From: Endothia cerciana
Taxonomy: Eukaryota; Ascomycota; Sordariomycetes; Diaporthales; Cryphonectriaceae
Assembly: GCA_026119935.1 (NCBI GenBank)
Contig: JALRMH010000021.1
Coordinates: 434,001 to 498,000 of the forward strand
Direction: 5' to 3'
DNA length: 64,000 nt
The notes beneath the pieces were generated by a model, which was not told the origin of the DNA, ran no database searches, and was given only the letters and a program-made list of their open reading frames with translations. This document shows, piece after piece, positions 46,265 through 56,868 of this stretch. The position numbers and the translations under genes were made by a program. Every line of letters starts with the position of its first letter. Within the stretch, counting starts at the first letter, position 1.

Positions 46265-47899
46265 TCAGACGCAGTTCCAACTGTCCGGGTCCGTGGGGTC
46301 ACCCGATCCGGAGTACTCATTCCTATACGGATACCTGCAGTGCCTCCTCTGGAACGCGATCTCTCCCGTGGACTGGGACTCATTCACGTACGCCGTCCCC
46401 AAGATCGTGTCGGGCGCGATGCCCTCCTCGACCCAGCGCACCATAGCCGTCAGCACATTGCCGTCGGGGTTCAGGGTCGCGTTGCTGGTGATGGCCTGCC
46501 CGATGAAGGTAGCGCCGGGGCCGCCGTCGCAGTGGCCCATGCCGCTAATCCTGAAGAAGCGGTAGAACTCGTCCAGCTGGGAGGAGTTCAGGCCCATGGT
46601 CTGCGAGACGTGCTCGTAGTACCTCGGGGAGTTGTAGCTCGTGATGATGGGGTCCTGCTGCCCGTGGTACTGCAGGATCTTGGAGCCCCAGTTCTGGACG
46701 GCGGAGAGGTCGCCCTCCCACGTTTGGACGTTGAAGGGGTTCTGCTGCGACGCGGCGGTGTAGTCCGTGGAGCTCAGCGTCGCAGGGTCCCACGACGGGT
46801 CGTTGTAGACGACGTAGCGGTACCAGTCGGCGGTGTAGCTGAACGCGCTGCCTGTGTAGTAGATATACTCGGCCTCGAGCTCCGAGCCAGGCTGCATGGC
46901 CGGATAGACCAGGCTGTTGTCTTCGGTGTTGATGACTGGGGAGAATATCTTGCGGACCGTATCAGCCTGGACATCCGTCAGGCAAGCACTCGAGTTCCCA
47001 CCGGCGGAACAGAGGATCGACCCGCTGACGTTGTAGTGGCAGATGCCAGCGTTCTCGATGATTCCGTCCACGTAGCCATCCAGATGATCGCACTGGTCCA
47101 GGATATCATCATGGATGACAGGCCACAAGTCCAGGGGCACAAAGGTCGATGCGTTTGTGTTGCCCTCCTCGATGTAGAACGACCCGCTCCACGAGCTCAG
47201 GTTGGTGAAGCCCAGGGCGGGCGCACCGACAACAAGGCCATCGAAATCCTCTGGGAAATCCTGTGCCTCCTTGAAGCCCTGCCTCCCACCGGTGGAGCAG
47301 CCGAAGTAGTAGGACTTGTTGTGCTCCTGCTCGTAGAACAGCTTGGAGACCTCCTTGCCGAGCACCACGCCCGTGTGCAGGGCCCTCCAGGCGAAGTCCT
47401 CGACGACCTCGTCGTTCTCGTAGAAGGCCTCGCCGCTTGTGCCGTTGTGCCCGTTGTTCGTGGCCACGGTCGAGAATCCCAGATCGACAGTGTAGGCCAG
47501 GTCGTAGTACTGGATACAGCCGGACAGTCCTCCGTTGCCGGTGCTCAGGAAGCGGCCCGTCCACGCTTCCTGAGGGGGCAGCCACACCTCCATGCTGATG
47601 TTGGACCGGCTCGACGTCGGCACGAACATGGCTACCCGACACATGTCGACGCCGACGACCTGCCACTGGTCGCCGCAGTCGGCGGGATAGTCAGGCAAGG
47701 ACAGGTTCGTCCCAGCGGCTACGGGCTGGGTGAACCATATCGTGGCATTGTCGAGATTGCCCCGGAGGGTGTCCGCGAACTCGGTGCATTGTGTGTCGAA
47801 ATCACCGGTGTCGTTTCGCCTCAGGACCGATGCGTCGGCCAGGCTGGCGACCAAGGCCAGGGCACGTGATAGGAAGCCGGAGGGGTTAAGGACCCCCAT
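46265..47899 (-). CDS. secreted tannase / feruloyl esterase family protein
   Basis: Single exon, 544 residues, an alpha/beta hydrolase with a lid. The family hydrolyses ester bonds of gallotannins or of feruloyl and other hydroxycinnamoyl groups in plant walls. N-terminus: short hydrophobic signal sequence (~residues 8-24). The catalytic triad of the CS-D-HC type is complete: Cys201-Ser202 in GCSTGGRQG, Asp416 in YHGQQDP, and His456-Cys457 in GMGHCDGG, the two Cys forming the disulfide that holds Ser and His together. DHLDGYVDGI (~271-280) is the family calcium-binding segment. Several N-glycosylation sequons are present. Tannase and feruloyl esterase cannot be told apart from sequence reading alone. 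The gene is GC-rich, which leaves a long open antisense frame. Confidence 0.92.
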   Translation of the reverse strand: MGVLNPSGFLSRALALVASLADASVLRRNDTGDFDTQCTEFADTLRGNLDNATIWFTQPVAAGTNLSLPDYPADCGDQWQVVGVDMCRVAMFVPTSSRSNISMEVWLPPQEAWTGRFLSTGNGGLSGCIQYYDLAYTVDLGFSTVATNNGHNGTSGEAFYENDEVVEDFAWRALHTGVVLGKEVSKLFYEQEHNKSYYFGCSTGGRQGFKEAQDFPEDFDGLVVGAPALGFTNLSSWSGSFYIEEGNTNASTFVPLDLWPVIHDDILDQCDHLDGYVDGIIENAGICHYNVSGSILCSAGGNSSACLTDVQADTVRKIFSPVINTEDNSLVYPAMQPGSELEAEYIYYTGSAFSYTADWYRYVVYNDPSWDPATLSSTDYTAASQQNPFNVQTWEGDLSAVQNWGSKILQYHGQQDPIITSYNSPRYYEHVSQTMGLNSSQLDEFYRFFRISGMGHCDGGPGATFIGQAITSNATLNPDGNVLTAMVRWVEEGIAPDTILGTAYVNESQSTGEIAFQRRHCRYPYRNEYSGSGDPTDPDSWNCV

Positions 47900-49344
47900 A
47901 TTGCAGCTCTTGGTGGATCTCGCGCAGGCCGGAGAGAAAGGCGCGAGATCTGCGAAGAGCGTTCAGGGACCGATCTGCTGAATTATATATGCCCCGGAAG
48001 AGAAATCCGGACACGCCTTCCAAGATTTCCACCTTCCCGACCCGAAAAAAAGACGAGATTCCCACCCTTTTCCCACTCTTTCAACAAGGTAGCCCTCCTT
48101 CAGCAGCCAGGAGGGCGGCGGTATTTGGGCTCGGCAAGGGGTGCCACACAAAAGTAGGGGCCGGGTACGTCACGAAGGATAGCTTTGCCGTACCAACATA
48201 GCTTTTCCCGTCCAGTGCAGGGGCTGTTCGGCAGCCAGGATAAATGCCTTATTTAGATGTCCTACTTCGAATAAAGGTCTGTCGAGGTGAGAACTCCTTG
48301 TCCAGGGGCGGCATGGCTCGATATGGCAGGGTTTAAGTAACTCACGATCCAGTGGCCACTCACCGCCTGAGATTGAGCGACGTATCTACCTATCCTTGAG
48401 GAGGCCAATTCAAATATGACAAATCATCCCACATCGAACCCGAACGTTGGTCTCTGCGTGACGTCCGGACAATCTCACTACTTGGAATCTCCACAGCTGC
48501 CCGTTCAAGCCACCAAGCCGATGTGTCCAAGCAAGGGCAACGAGACGATCCGCAACGACACCTTGTGGGGAGGGGAACGCGGGGGAATTGTGGACGAAGG
48601 CGGGCCGCGAATGTAGCCCACGTGCCCCTTACATGGTGAACCATGAGAGTTTATATCACGCCGGCTAAACAAACAACCAGCCTTAGAGATCCCGAGGTAC
48701 TTTAAGTACGGAGAACGCGACCGCAACGGTAGCAGATGGCTCTTGCGAGGCAGCAGAAATATTGGCAGTGTGGGAAGAGCACATGGGCTAGACTTGGCCT
48801 ATGATTTCTGCATACGACATATGATAGCATGACAGGTTGCGACCGGAACCGTTTGCTGGCGACGAGCTCTGGCTCTTCTGGACCCAGCTCGGATATCCTG
48901 AAAATACCGGGCCTGTTTGCCCGTCCCTGGACAGAAGTCGTGGTATCAACGGCGCGACCACGGCGCTCCATGCTTCCACCGCCCCTTGCTGGCGACCCGA
49001 TATCTCTCCGGATGCAACCATATATCAAAAGCTTAACAGATGCTTGCAACAGGGGGCCCAGACCTCGGGAACACCCTTGTTAGGTACCACTGATCCTTCG
49101 GTCACTCGGCACCGGTACCACCTGCGAGCAGGGGCCTTCGGGAAGGGGAAACTCCCTGGCCGGCATGTCGTAGGACAGTGTCCGATCGACTTGCTCAGCC
49201 ATGAGTCTCCTCCAGACCAGCGCAGGAATCCGGACATTTTTCCACTAACAACAAGCAGAGGTGATGGGCAAGGAGTGCGTGCCAGGACGGGCGCAGCCGC
49301 CTTGACATGCAGATTCGCAGATTCGCGCAGAACAGGCCTCCTCA
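47900..49344. other. intergenic, no gene seen
   Basis: About 1.45 kb. The left end is the tannase-family promoter. Frames of up to 188 codons (48837-49403) overlap others on both strands and show no recognisable domain. Confidence 0.45.
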
Positions 49345-50274
49345 TTACCATTTCCGATAGTCGGGAAAGTATGTATCGTGGATCCTCTCGGCATATCCAG
49401 TAAGAACAGGATACTGTTCTACGATTTCCCGAGACTCGGGCCCGCTACCGCGGATTGAGACGTCAGCAAAGGGGCTGATGTCACACGGAATCATCAGGAG
49501 ACTCACGCCGTACACAACAAGACCGACACGATAAATCCAAACAGCGTCGCATCAACCTCGGTGGGCTCATCGCCTCCCAGGAACCAGAACGGCTCCGTGG
49601 TCGCCTTGGACCTCCTCGTGCTCCGAGCTGGGCTGCTCCTGGAGCGAACGGCCAAGAGGACGTTGCTGATGGCCTCCCAGGTCTCGCTCTTCGAAGCCCG
49701 CACCTCCTCGTCGGACATCCGCAAGGTTCCCTGGCCGTAGAGCGTGGCCTTGTGGCTGCGGTAGGCGAGCTGGCCCACGAGCACCCGGACCGGCCACGGG
49801 ATGGCCGAAAGAGCGTGGTCGCGCATGGCGTAGTAGTTGTCGAACCATCTCTCTCTAGTCTAGCAGAGCCGGCTCAGTGCTCGGTTGGTCTACGGCATTG
49901 GGCCAGCCCGCACTCACATGGTAGAAATAGAGCTTGTCCTCCAGCAGAGCCCTGGTCGCCAGGTCCTGTGCCTTGTCCTCCGGTGACAACTGGGCATTGA
50001 GGTCCGGCAGGACCCTTAAACGGACAAGGTGCTGGGTGATGAGGGTCGAGTCGCCCATCTGCATCGGCTCCGCGCTCCCGGGCGCGAGCCATGTGATGTA
50101 GGGAATCTTGCCCCTCGGCGCGGACCGAGGGCTTCCGGCACCGGTTTCGTAGGCCACTCCGGCGAACCTGAGCCGTGCCTCGAGCTTGATAACGAAGGGG
50201 GACCAGACGTGCTCGCCCTTTGTAGGCCACCCCCGGAGGAGCGTCAGGGAGCTGACCGTTTGGGGGTCGGACAT
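49345..50274 (-). CDS. FAXC/metaxin-type GST-fold protein, 3 exons
   Basis: Minus-strand exons 50274-49918, 49859-49507 and 49444-49345; introns 58 nt (GTGAGT) and 62 nt (GTGAGT, branch CTGAC). Product: 269 residues. The N-terminus is a thioredoxin-like domain (TLLRGWPTKGEHVWSPFVIKLEARLRFAGVAYE, then GKIPYI and GDSTLITQHL), lacking the catalytic Ser/Cys of classic GSTs. The C-terminal part is helical: RERWFDNYYAMRDHALSAIPWPVRVLVGQ, then GGDEPTEVDATLFGFIVSVL, the conserved Asp-Ala-x-x-Phe helix of the FAXC (failed axon connections), metaxin and Sam37 GST-like group. The third exon supplies the usual ending, with YPVLTGYAERIHDTYFPDY. Function in fungi is not established; enzymatic GST activity is doubtful. 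Confidence 0.85.
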
Positions 50275-50855
50275 CGTGTCGTCCTTCTTGACACTGCGTG
50301 GCCTGGCCCTCGTTTTGATTCCACCCGAGAGTCTTTCTCAGGGTGCAACCACCGCAAGGAATTTGCTAGTTGTATTGTTATTAGTTTTCGTGGGTTTTGA
50401 CCCACGCCGTGCGGAGGCAGGAGACGAGATGTCGGACAGACTCGGACTTGAAGGAGCCGGCTGGGACGTCGATCAGTCCGAACGCACGACAGGATCAAGG
50501 GCTGCCTAGCGCTGGCGGTTGAACAGCCGGCCCCCACTCCCGTGAGCGCGTACAGCAGCAAGCCTTCTCAGCATGACGCGTCTTTCGACCCTGAAGGTCT
50601 CATGTTAAATTTACTACAGGATTGTGGCTTGCATCGGATGGACGAAGGGGCGCCCCTCTCGGTGATGCGTCTGGCATCATGTTCACACGTGCTGTGAACA
50701 AGGCTGATGATATTCCGTGACTTTTGCCATTCACCAACGGCTCATCCATCATCTCGAACCGATGCCGGGGAGTTGCTACCAGGAGTTGTATGGGCCCAAA
50801 TGCACAATTATATTATTTTTATTATTTATAAAAAGATGTTCTTTTTTTCTTGTTT

Positions 50856-50868
50856 GGGGGGGGGGGGG
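50856..50868 (+). repeat. homopolymer G13
   Basis: Thirteen consecutive G, preceded by a short T-rich run. Confidence 0.85.
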
Positions 50869-51427
50869 AGGTTCGTTTTAGGAAAAATAGAAGAGGTGGA
50901 ATAGACCGTGCCAAACGGTACCATAGCCGTGGTAGCAAGCGCTGACACAGGGTGAGCGGATCATTGGCGCTGAAATATCCCAGCACAATAGCAGCAAACA
51001 AGACTGGGGTGACGGCTCATGCAATCACGGAGGTGAAGGGCCTCAGTGCTCCCGAGTTCCCATCAGATCACCGAATAGCATGATTTGTGACAAGCTGTCA
51101 ACGTTCGAGGCGTCTCAACAGGGAAACTCAACATTCAGCGGATATATAATTAGCAGCAAGATGGCTAGCGATTCTCCTGCGGTCTTGAACCCGAGTGTGT
51201 ATCTCAGACCAAGGCCGTCAGCCAGTCAGCCAGCCAGCCAGTCAGTCCAGAGCCTGCCTTCACATGCTCCTCGATTGTTCAAAGATCCTGGGATAGTCTT
51301 CAAACCAGTATCAATTGACAATCCTCAATGCGGACTTGTGTCTCCCAGCTTGCACATACGGCCGTCCTTCAATAGTGGTGATGCCTTTCGCCTTTCAAGC
51401 GACTAATTACCTCCAGTGTTAGTTCCT

Positions 51428-51442
51428 CCCCCCCCCCCCCCC
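51428..51442 (+). repeat. homopolymer C15
   Basis: Fifteen consecutive C in non-coding sequence. Confidence 0.85.
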
Positions 51443-51510
51443 GGAATCAAAAAGTCCTAATTTAGCTTTACAACGGTCGACATCAAGAATGCGCCTCATA
51501 ATTGAAAGAC

Positions 51511-51535
51511 ATATATATATATATATATATATATA
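51511..51535 (+). repeat. microsatellite (AT)12
   Basis: Uninterrupted AT dinucleotides, about 12.5 units. Confidence 0.9.
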
Positions 51536-52061
51536 AACAAAAGATTGTGTAATTGTAATTTAAACACCTATGAAGTTCATCGTCTTCGAAATCATCCGTA
51601 GTTACAGAGCCGCAGGGGAAGGAAAAAAAAAGACCCCCTTAAACAAACACGTATGTACGCCAAAGGCAACATGACATCCACGTCAAAAAGAGGTACCCAC
51701 AGTTCCCTCCCAGTCTCCTCGTTATGCCGCCTCTCCACGACGACATTCTAGTGAATGGGCACGATCCCCACCACCTACCTGACTGATGACTCATCAGGAG
51801 ACCCCCTCCCCCCGTGGGTGACCCGTGTCCGGCGCGGTGTCGCCGTTTCTTATTATATTGATAAAGAAGGACGACGGTCTTTACAGTTCGCATTCCACGT
51901 CTGACCAGTTACGACAGTCATCACATCTCCCCAGACTAGTTGTCCGTCCCTTTTCCACCCCCATCATATCTTCCACCGAACGTTGGGACCCCATCTCTTC
52001 CCCCTCCCGCTTCTTCTTCTCTTTTTTCTTCTATCCACCTCCCCCTTCCCCCTCCCCGATT

Positions 52062-52064
<3 letters not shown>

Positions 52065-52112
<48 letters not shown>
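52065..52112 (+). repeat. compound microsatellite (CT)n(CA)n in the GNAT leader
   Basis: About 14 TC units run directly into about 10 CA units; the array ends 15 bp before the GNAT start codon, so it should be transcribed as 5' untranslated region. Confidence 0.88.
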
Positions 52113-52127
52113 CCTTTCACCAGAAAG

Positions 52128-53011
52128 ATGCCCCCGCAGGTCCGCCTCCGCCAGGCCGGGCCCGCCGACCTCCCGCGCATGGTCGAGATCCTCATCGCGG
52201 CCGTCCGCCCGGGCCCCTGGAGCGCCCTCCTCTTCCCGCCACGCCTGCGCACCCGGCCCGGCTTCGCGGACGAGGCCGAGTGGCGGGCGCGGGTGTTCGG
52301 CGCCCAGCTCGGGGCCCCGGGGCAGCAGCACGTCCTGGCGGTCGTCCGGTCGGGCGGCGGCGGCGGCGGCGGCGGCGGGGAGGCGGAGGAGACCATCCTA
52401 GGCTGGGCGCACTGGCTGGACGGCGCCACCACGCGGGGGGTTGCTGCTGCGGCGGCCGTGATGACGCCGGAGGAGAGGGAGGCCGAGCTGGAGAGGACGT
52501 GGGGGGCCGCCAGCCCGCCGGGGCTGGACAGAGCCGCGTGGGAGGACATGGGGAGGCAGGCGGAGGGGGTCGACGGGATGGCGAGGGGGGCGCTGGGCGC
52601 CGAGAGGTCGAAGGACGCGCTCGGTGAGTACCCCAACTGCGCGCCCCCCCTCCCCCCCCCCAACCCCATTTCCCTGGTTCCCTAGATACATTTTAGGTGG
52701 CCGCCCGCCGGTCTCGGTCCCCCGGCATCCCCGGGGGGTCAGGCTGCCCTTCTTGGCTGACCCTGGCCCCGGGGGCTGCAGAACTCCACTACCTGATGAT
52801 CGACCCCGACCACCAACGTAAGGGTGTGGGACGGCTGCTCGTGCAGGATGGTCTTGGCCGGGCAGCCGCGGAGGGGCGAGACGTGTGGCTGCGCTCGACG
52901 TCCGCGGGCAGGCCGCTCTACCTCGCCCTCGGGTTCGAGGAGGTCGGACGGGGGTCGGCGTTGGGTCAAGACCAGTTTGCGATGGTAAAGAGGGCTGCCC
53001 GTGGGGACTAG
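52128..53011 (+). CDS. GNAT-family N-acetyltransferase, 2 exons
   Basis: Exons 52128-52623 and 52782-53011 with a 158-nt intron (GTGAGT, branch CTGAC, acceptor CAG) give 241 residues. GNAT enzymes move an acetyl group from acetyl-CoA to an amine; the substrate here is unknown. The N-terminus (VRLRQAGPADLPRMVEILIAA) is the usual beta1-alpha1 of fungal GNATs. The acetyl-CoA motif A is in exon 2: YLMIDPDHQRKGVGRLLV, with Q177-R-K-G-V-G182 matching Q/R-x-x-G-x-G. The C-terminal PLYLALGFEEVG is motif B. A run of nine Gly coded by a GGC repeat (~52357-52377) and a long loop (to residue ~160) lie between. The frame is open upstream, but the CT/CA repeat there makes the ATG at 52128 the sensible start. 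Confidence 0.88.
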
Positions 53012-53364
53012 GCATCTTACGCGCCGTGAAATAGATTGTCCTAAGTGGACAGCGGTGGTGCAGCAGACGAGGGGGGGGGATACTATCAAATCTTTATTTT
53101 TCTTTCTTGAGAAAAAAAAAAAAAAACCAAAAAAAAACCCCCAAAAACCGAGCGATTGATAACAGACTGGTGCTCCATAATCCATTTTCGCAATTCGTCA
53201 GGTGGTGTATGGCTTACACCCCCCACCCCCCAGCCCTGACTGCATCTGACCCCCGTTGTCCCCTTTTTGAAGTCCCATCTCAAGGCATTTATGCCAATGC
53301 TCACTAACAACAATACAGGCGCTGATGCAACGTCACGTTCTCCGTCTTGTGTAGGAAATTCCCC
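53012..53364. other. convergent 3' region between the GNAT gene and UVE1
   Basis: About 350 bp shared by two 3' ends. Contains an A15 run and further A/C runs at 53112-53148. Confidence 0.5.
53112..53148 (+). repeat. A-rich homopolymer tract (A15, A9)
   Basis: Fifteen and nine consecutive A separated by CC, then C5 and A5. Confidence 0.85.
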
Positions 53365-55758
53365 TCAGCCATACTTAGCAGGCTGGCTGTCCTGGTCCAC
53401 GGCCTTCTTCCTCTCCTTCTTCTTGGGCGACAACCAGCTGTCAAAGCCCACAGGCCAGTATACCCGCCCCAGTGGTCCGCCCATGCCAAAGTCCTCGGGG
53501 CTCACGACCAAGGGACCAGGGGCGGGCTCGGGTTCGGCCTGGTCGTTCTCGACACCGCCTCCCAAGCCTCCGTTCTCCTTACCGGCGTCCTCATCCCCAT
53601 CCATGGACTTGATCTTCCGCTTCTTCGGCGTGGCCTTCTTAGGTTTCACCACCGGGGGAGCGGGGCGGTCCTGGTCCTCGCGCTCATGGGGTATCATGTC
53701 GGCGATCTTCTCGTGACCAGGCAGTCTGAAGCGCCGCATCAGCTCGAACACGGCCTGCTCCTTGTCCTTCGCCTCGATCATGAGATCCGCATCAGGCGGG
53801 CAAGGCGGCAGCGTCGCGACGCGCGGGCTGTGCTTGCGCCTGTCACGCGGCGTCACGGCGCCGGGGCACGGTTCCGAGTAGTGCATCTTCTGCTTGATAC
53901 CCTTGCGGGACCACGTGGCAGCTATGCGGGCCGATATCTCTGGCTGGGAGATGTCAAACGTGCCCTCGCGGCAGTGCTCGGCGTCGAAGACGACGTTGTG
54001 GTGGTGGTAGTCGAGGACGAGGGGAATGTTAAGCCCCTCGCAGACGGGAAGCAGGTCGTGCACCGACCACGACACATCGTCGTTTTCCAACACAAGACGG
54101 CGTTTGATGGAGTCTGAGAGCGTGACGTAGTTGGCGCGGAAACGCTCGATGGTTGCTGGCTTGCCGCCGGTTTCGACGAAGGCGCCACCCATGTGCAGGA
54201 TCATGACGGCATCGCGGTCCTGTTGGGGCGGGAGCCTGAGCAGGGACAAAAGCTCGTCATGGTACTCCAGGTCCCGTGTTGCCGCAGCGGCGATCCCCGG
54301 CCGGGGTGACCCAAGCTGTGTGAACTATAGGGGCTCGGGGTTAGTCGCACGTCTGGGCCTGGTTCACCAGTGGAATCAATCGATGTCTCACCTGCCCAGG
54401 GTGTGTCGTTAGGCGATGTCCAAGCTCCGCGGCGACCTTGCCAGCCTCAGCCAGGACCTCGGACGCGAATGGGGCGAGCTTATAGCCGAACTCCCCGTGG
54501 CTCGCGAAGGGGAACATTTCAGAACTCAGCCGCATGAACTTGATCCCGTACTTGTCGTTCCAGCGAAGCATCTTGACGATGTCCCGGGCGTTCGCCAGGC
54601 CTATGCCCTCCACCCACCTCTGACCGCGAGCCATATCGGGCTTCTGGCTCCTGTCGGGTCGGTTCTTGGTAGGATGCTCAGGCTGTGAAGGGTCTTTCAA
54701 GGGATGACGGTGCTCAACAATAGATGCCATACGACACGTTCGTGAGGAGAAGACCGAGGGCTTGGCATTACGTAGATACGTGTTCAGACAGGCCTGTGAT
54801 GAATGTGTCAGTCGACCTCACGAAGCATGACGCATCCTGGAGGGAGAAGACCGACATAGCCCAGTCGGCCCTTCCAGGGCAACGGCAGGTAGTCGCTGTG
54901 GACGGCCGGTGCTCGCCTGGCAGCAGTCTCTTTTGCGCTGGCGGGCTCGGGCTCGGGCTCGGGCCCAGGCTCCTCGTCCGCCTCGCTTCCCTCTTCAGGC
55001 GCGTCAGGCCACTCGCCATCCTCTACGTTGCCACCCTCGTCCGGCTCCTGGTCCGGGGTGAGGAGGATCCGGTCCAGCTTGAGAACAGCGCCCTCGCCTT
55101 CCTTCGGGGGCCTTAGGTGGCAGGTACGATCAGGCCGGCCGTCGCCGGCGGGCCTGATGATACTCGCCTCGACCTGGAGCTTGCGTCTCTTGACGTCCCT
55201 CTTGAAGTTTAGCTCCATCTCCTCCAGTCCCTGCATCGCGTCCGCAACGCCCACCTGCGACACCTCCGCCCGCTGCTCCGCCCTCTCCGCACTGCCCTCC
55301 GTCGACCGTCCCTTCTCTCGCATCTTCTCGAGTTCCCTGGTGGTGAGCGTGACGCCGGCTCCCTTGTCCTGACCCGCGGTAGTAGTGCGTGACGACGCGG
55401 TGCGGCGTGAGGATCTTCTCAGGTTAGGTAACGCAGCGCGGGGTGTAGAGTGTCCTGGAGAGGGTGCGTTCTGCGGTGGGTGCGGAGGCCCTGCGACGTG
55501 AGGAGGTATAGAAGAGAACGGGCTCTTCTCACCGCGCGGTGACATGATGATGATGGAGAGAGGGACGGTATGACGTCTCGGGGGAGTATATGATGCTGCC
55601 CTGTCGGCGCCTGGGGAGTGCAAACGGAGTAGCGGGCTGGCAGCGGAGCTCCTGGTCCGGGGGGTGTAGTGGTACGGGACAACAAGTCGTCGAGACGCAG
55701 CCCGAGGATTCGGAGCTCGAGGTCCGGTAGCTCGCGACAGGAGGGGGGTAGATGACAT
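53365..55758 (-). CDS. UVE1: UV-damage endonuclease Uve1 (UVDE), 3 exons
   Basis: Minus-strand exons 55758-54856, 54793-54392 and 54324-53365; introns 62 nt (donor GTCGGT, weak; branch CTGAC) and 67 nt (GTGAGA, branch CTAAC). Product: 754 residues. Uve1 nicks DNA 5' of UV photoproducts and starts an excision repair independent of nucleotide excision repair. The TIM-barrel UVDE domain starts at GRLGY-ACLNTYLRN (~297) and runs to ~residue 600: KFMRLSSEMFPF, then MILHMGGAF, LENDD, LVLDYHHHN and the terminal MHYSEP block, with the His, Glu and Asp residues that bind the metal ions. The N-terminus (~1-70) is Arg/Ser-rich without acidic residues, like a mitochondrial presequence; Met72 offers a second start. 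Acidic and Glu/Pro-rich linkers follow. The C-terminus carries a KPKKATPKKRK nuclear-type signal. Confidence 0.94.
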
Positions 55759-56253
55759 GTAGAGAGGTAGGGTGCCGTGGGCGCATACGAGAGGCCGCGC
55801 GCGGGGGGGGGGGGGGAGGCAGATCTCTGGCGTCTAGGGCCGTCGTCTCACACGGGATGAGCGGGTGATTGCGTATATGGTCTGAATGAAGTCTGGGCCA
55901 ACCCCGTGGGTCAGGACCGGCCGATCAGATGCAATATGGCAAGCTGCAGGGCGGGCAGGTGAGTGTGGATGGGGAGCGATTGGTCCGCTCAGGCGCCGGA
56001 CACCAGTGGACACGCGGTGTGGGAATCGAAGCGAGCCGGGTCGTGGGAAAGGAAGCGGCTGTAGCAGTACGGCAGACCAGGGGAGAAAAGGAGAGGAGGA
56101 TAGACGGGGCTGGTTGTGGTTGAAGGTGAAAACCTGCCTGTCCACTGTACGAGGGTGGTTCTGGTCTTGGTTGGACGCGGCGGGCGACTGAAACCTGAAC
56201 CTGAACTAGGCCAGGCCGGCTTGTCATGAACGCAGCTGGTCATGGTAGGTAAG

Positions 56254-56268
56254 CCCCCCCCCCCCCCC
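56254..56268 (+). repeat. homopolymer C15
   Basis: Fifteen consecutive C in the UVE1 upstream region. Confidence 0.85.
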
Positions 56269-56836
56269 AGTGGCACCCCCTACTGTACTATGTAGGTGAC
56301 CACGCTATGTCGCTACCCGTGGTGGCTTATTCCACAATGCAGTGCTCATCACGCACAGCGCGACCCTTGGTGGCGTCGTCGATCAGAGCCGGACGGCCCG
56401 CCCCCAGAGGGAGAATCCCTCATAAATTCCCGCGCTCACTCTTCCCCAGCGGAGGAGTCTGGAGGTAAGTAAGTTTGGACAGAGGCCCGACGCGGGTCGG
56501 GGACTATGATGAAATGGGGGGACGCCAGCCCAAGACCCGGATCGAACGAACGCGGCGTGATCGAGGCGGCGAGGCAAGGGGCCAACGTCATTGCGACGAA
56601 CACGGCAGCCTGACGTGTCACGGGTGCACCATGGAGATGAGATGTCCTGCGACGCAACAGGTCAAATAGAAAGAAAAAATTCAAAAATTGCAGCAGGTCA
56701 ACGGCCGGCCGCAGGGCCAGTGCAACCTCTTAATTTTCGACGATCGTGATGGGATCGATCCCATGGATTTTCTAACCCTGTTGTCCTGTTGCTTCTCCCC
56801 GACTGGCCAGGGCAAAGAGAAGCATTGAAAGAGAAG

Positions 56837-56868
56837 AAAAAAAAAAAGGAAAAAAAAGGGGGGGGGGG
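56837..56868 (+). repeat. A11-GG-A8-G11 homopolymer tract
   Basis: Adjacent A and G homopolymers in non-coding sequence. Confidence 0.8.

Larger units (their letters stand above)
50275..52127. other. intergenic with homopolymer and microsatellite tracts
   Basis: About 1.85 kb with no recognised gene. Holds a G13 run, a C15 run, an (AT)12 array and, at its right end, the pyrimidine-rich GNAT leader with a CT/CA compound microsatellite. A CAGC/CAGT-rich patch at ~51217-51248 was also seen. Confidence 0.5.

Noticed and set aside
46340..47869. 509-codon open frame on the plus strand opposite the tannase-family gene
   Set aside because: The sense strand codes for a complete esterase with all catalytic residues; the antisense frame is low-complexity (Val/Arg/Gly/Ala-rich) and is explained by GC-rich third positions.
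51983..52669. Long alternative frames on both strands around the GNAT gene
   Set aside because: They translate the CT/CA repeat and GC-rich sequence into Pro/Arg/Gly runs; only the frame with the GNAT acetyl-CoA motif is supported.
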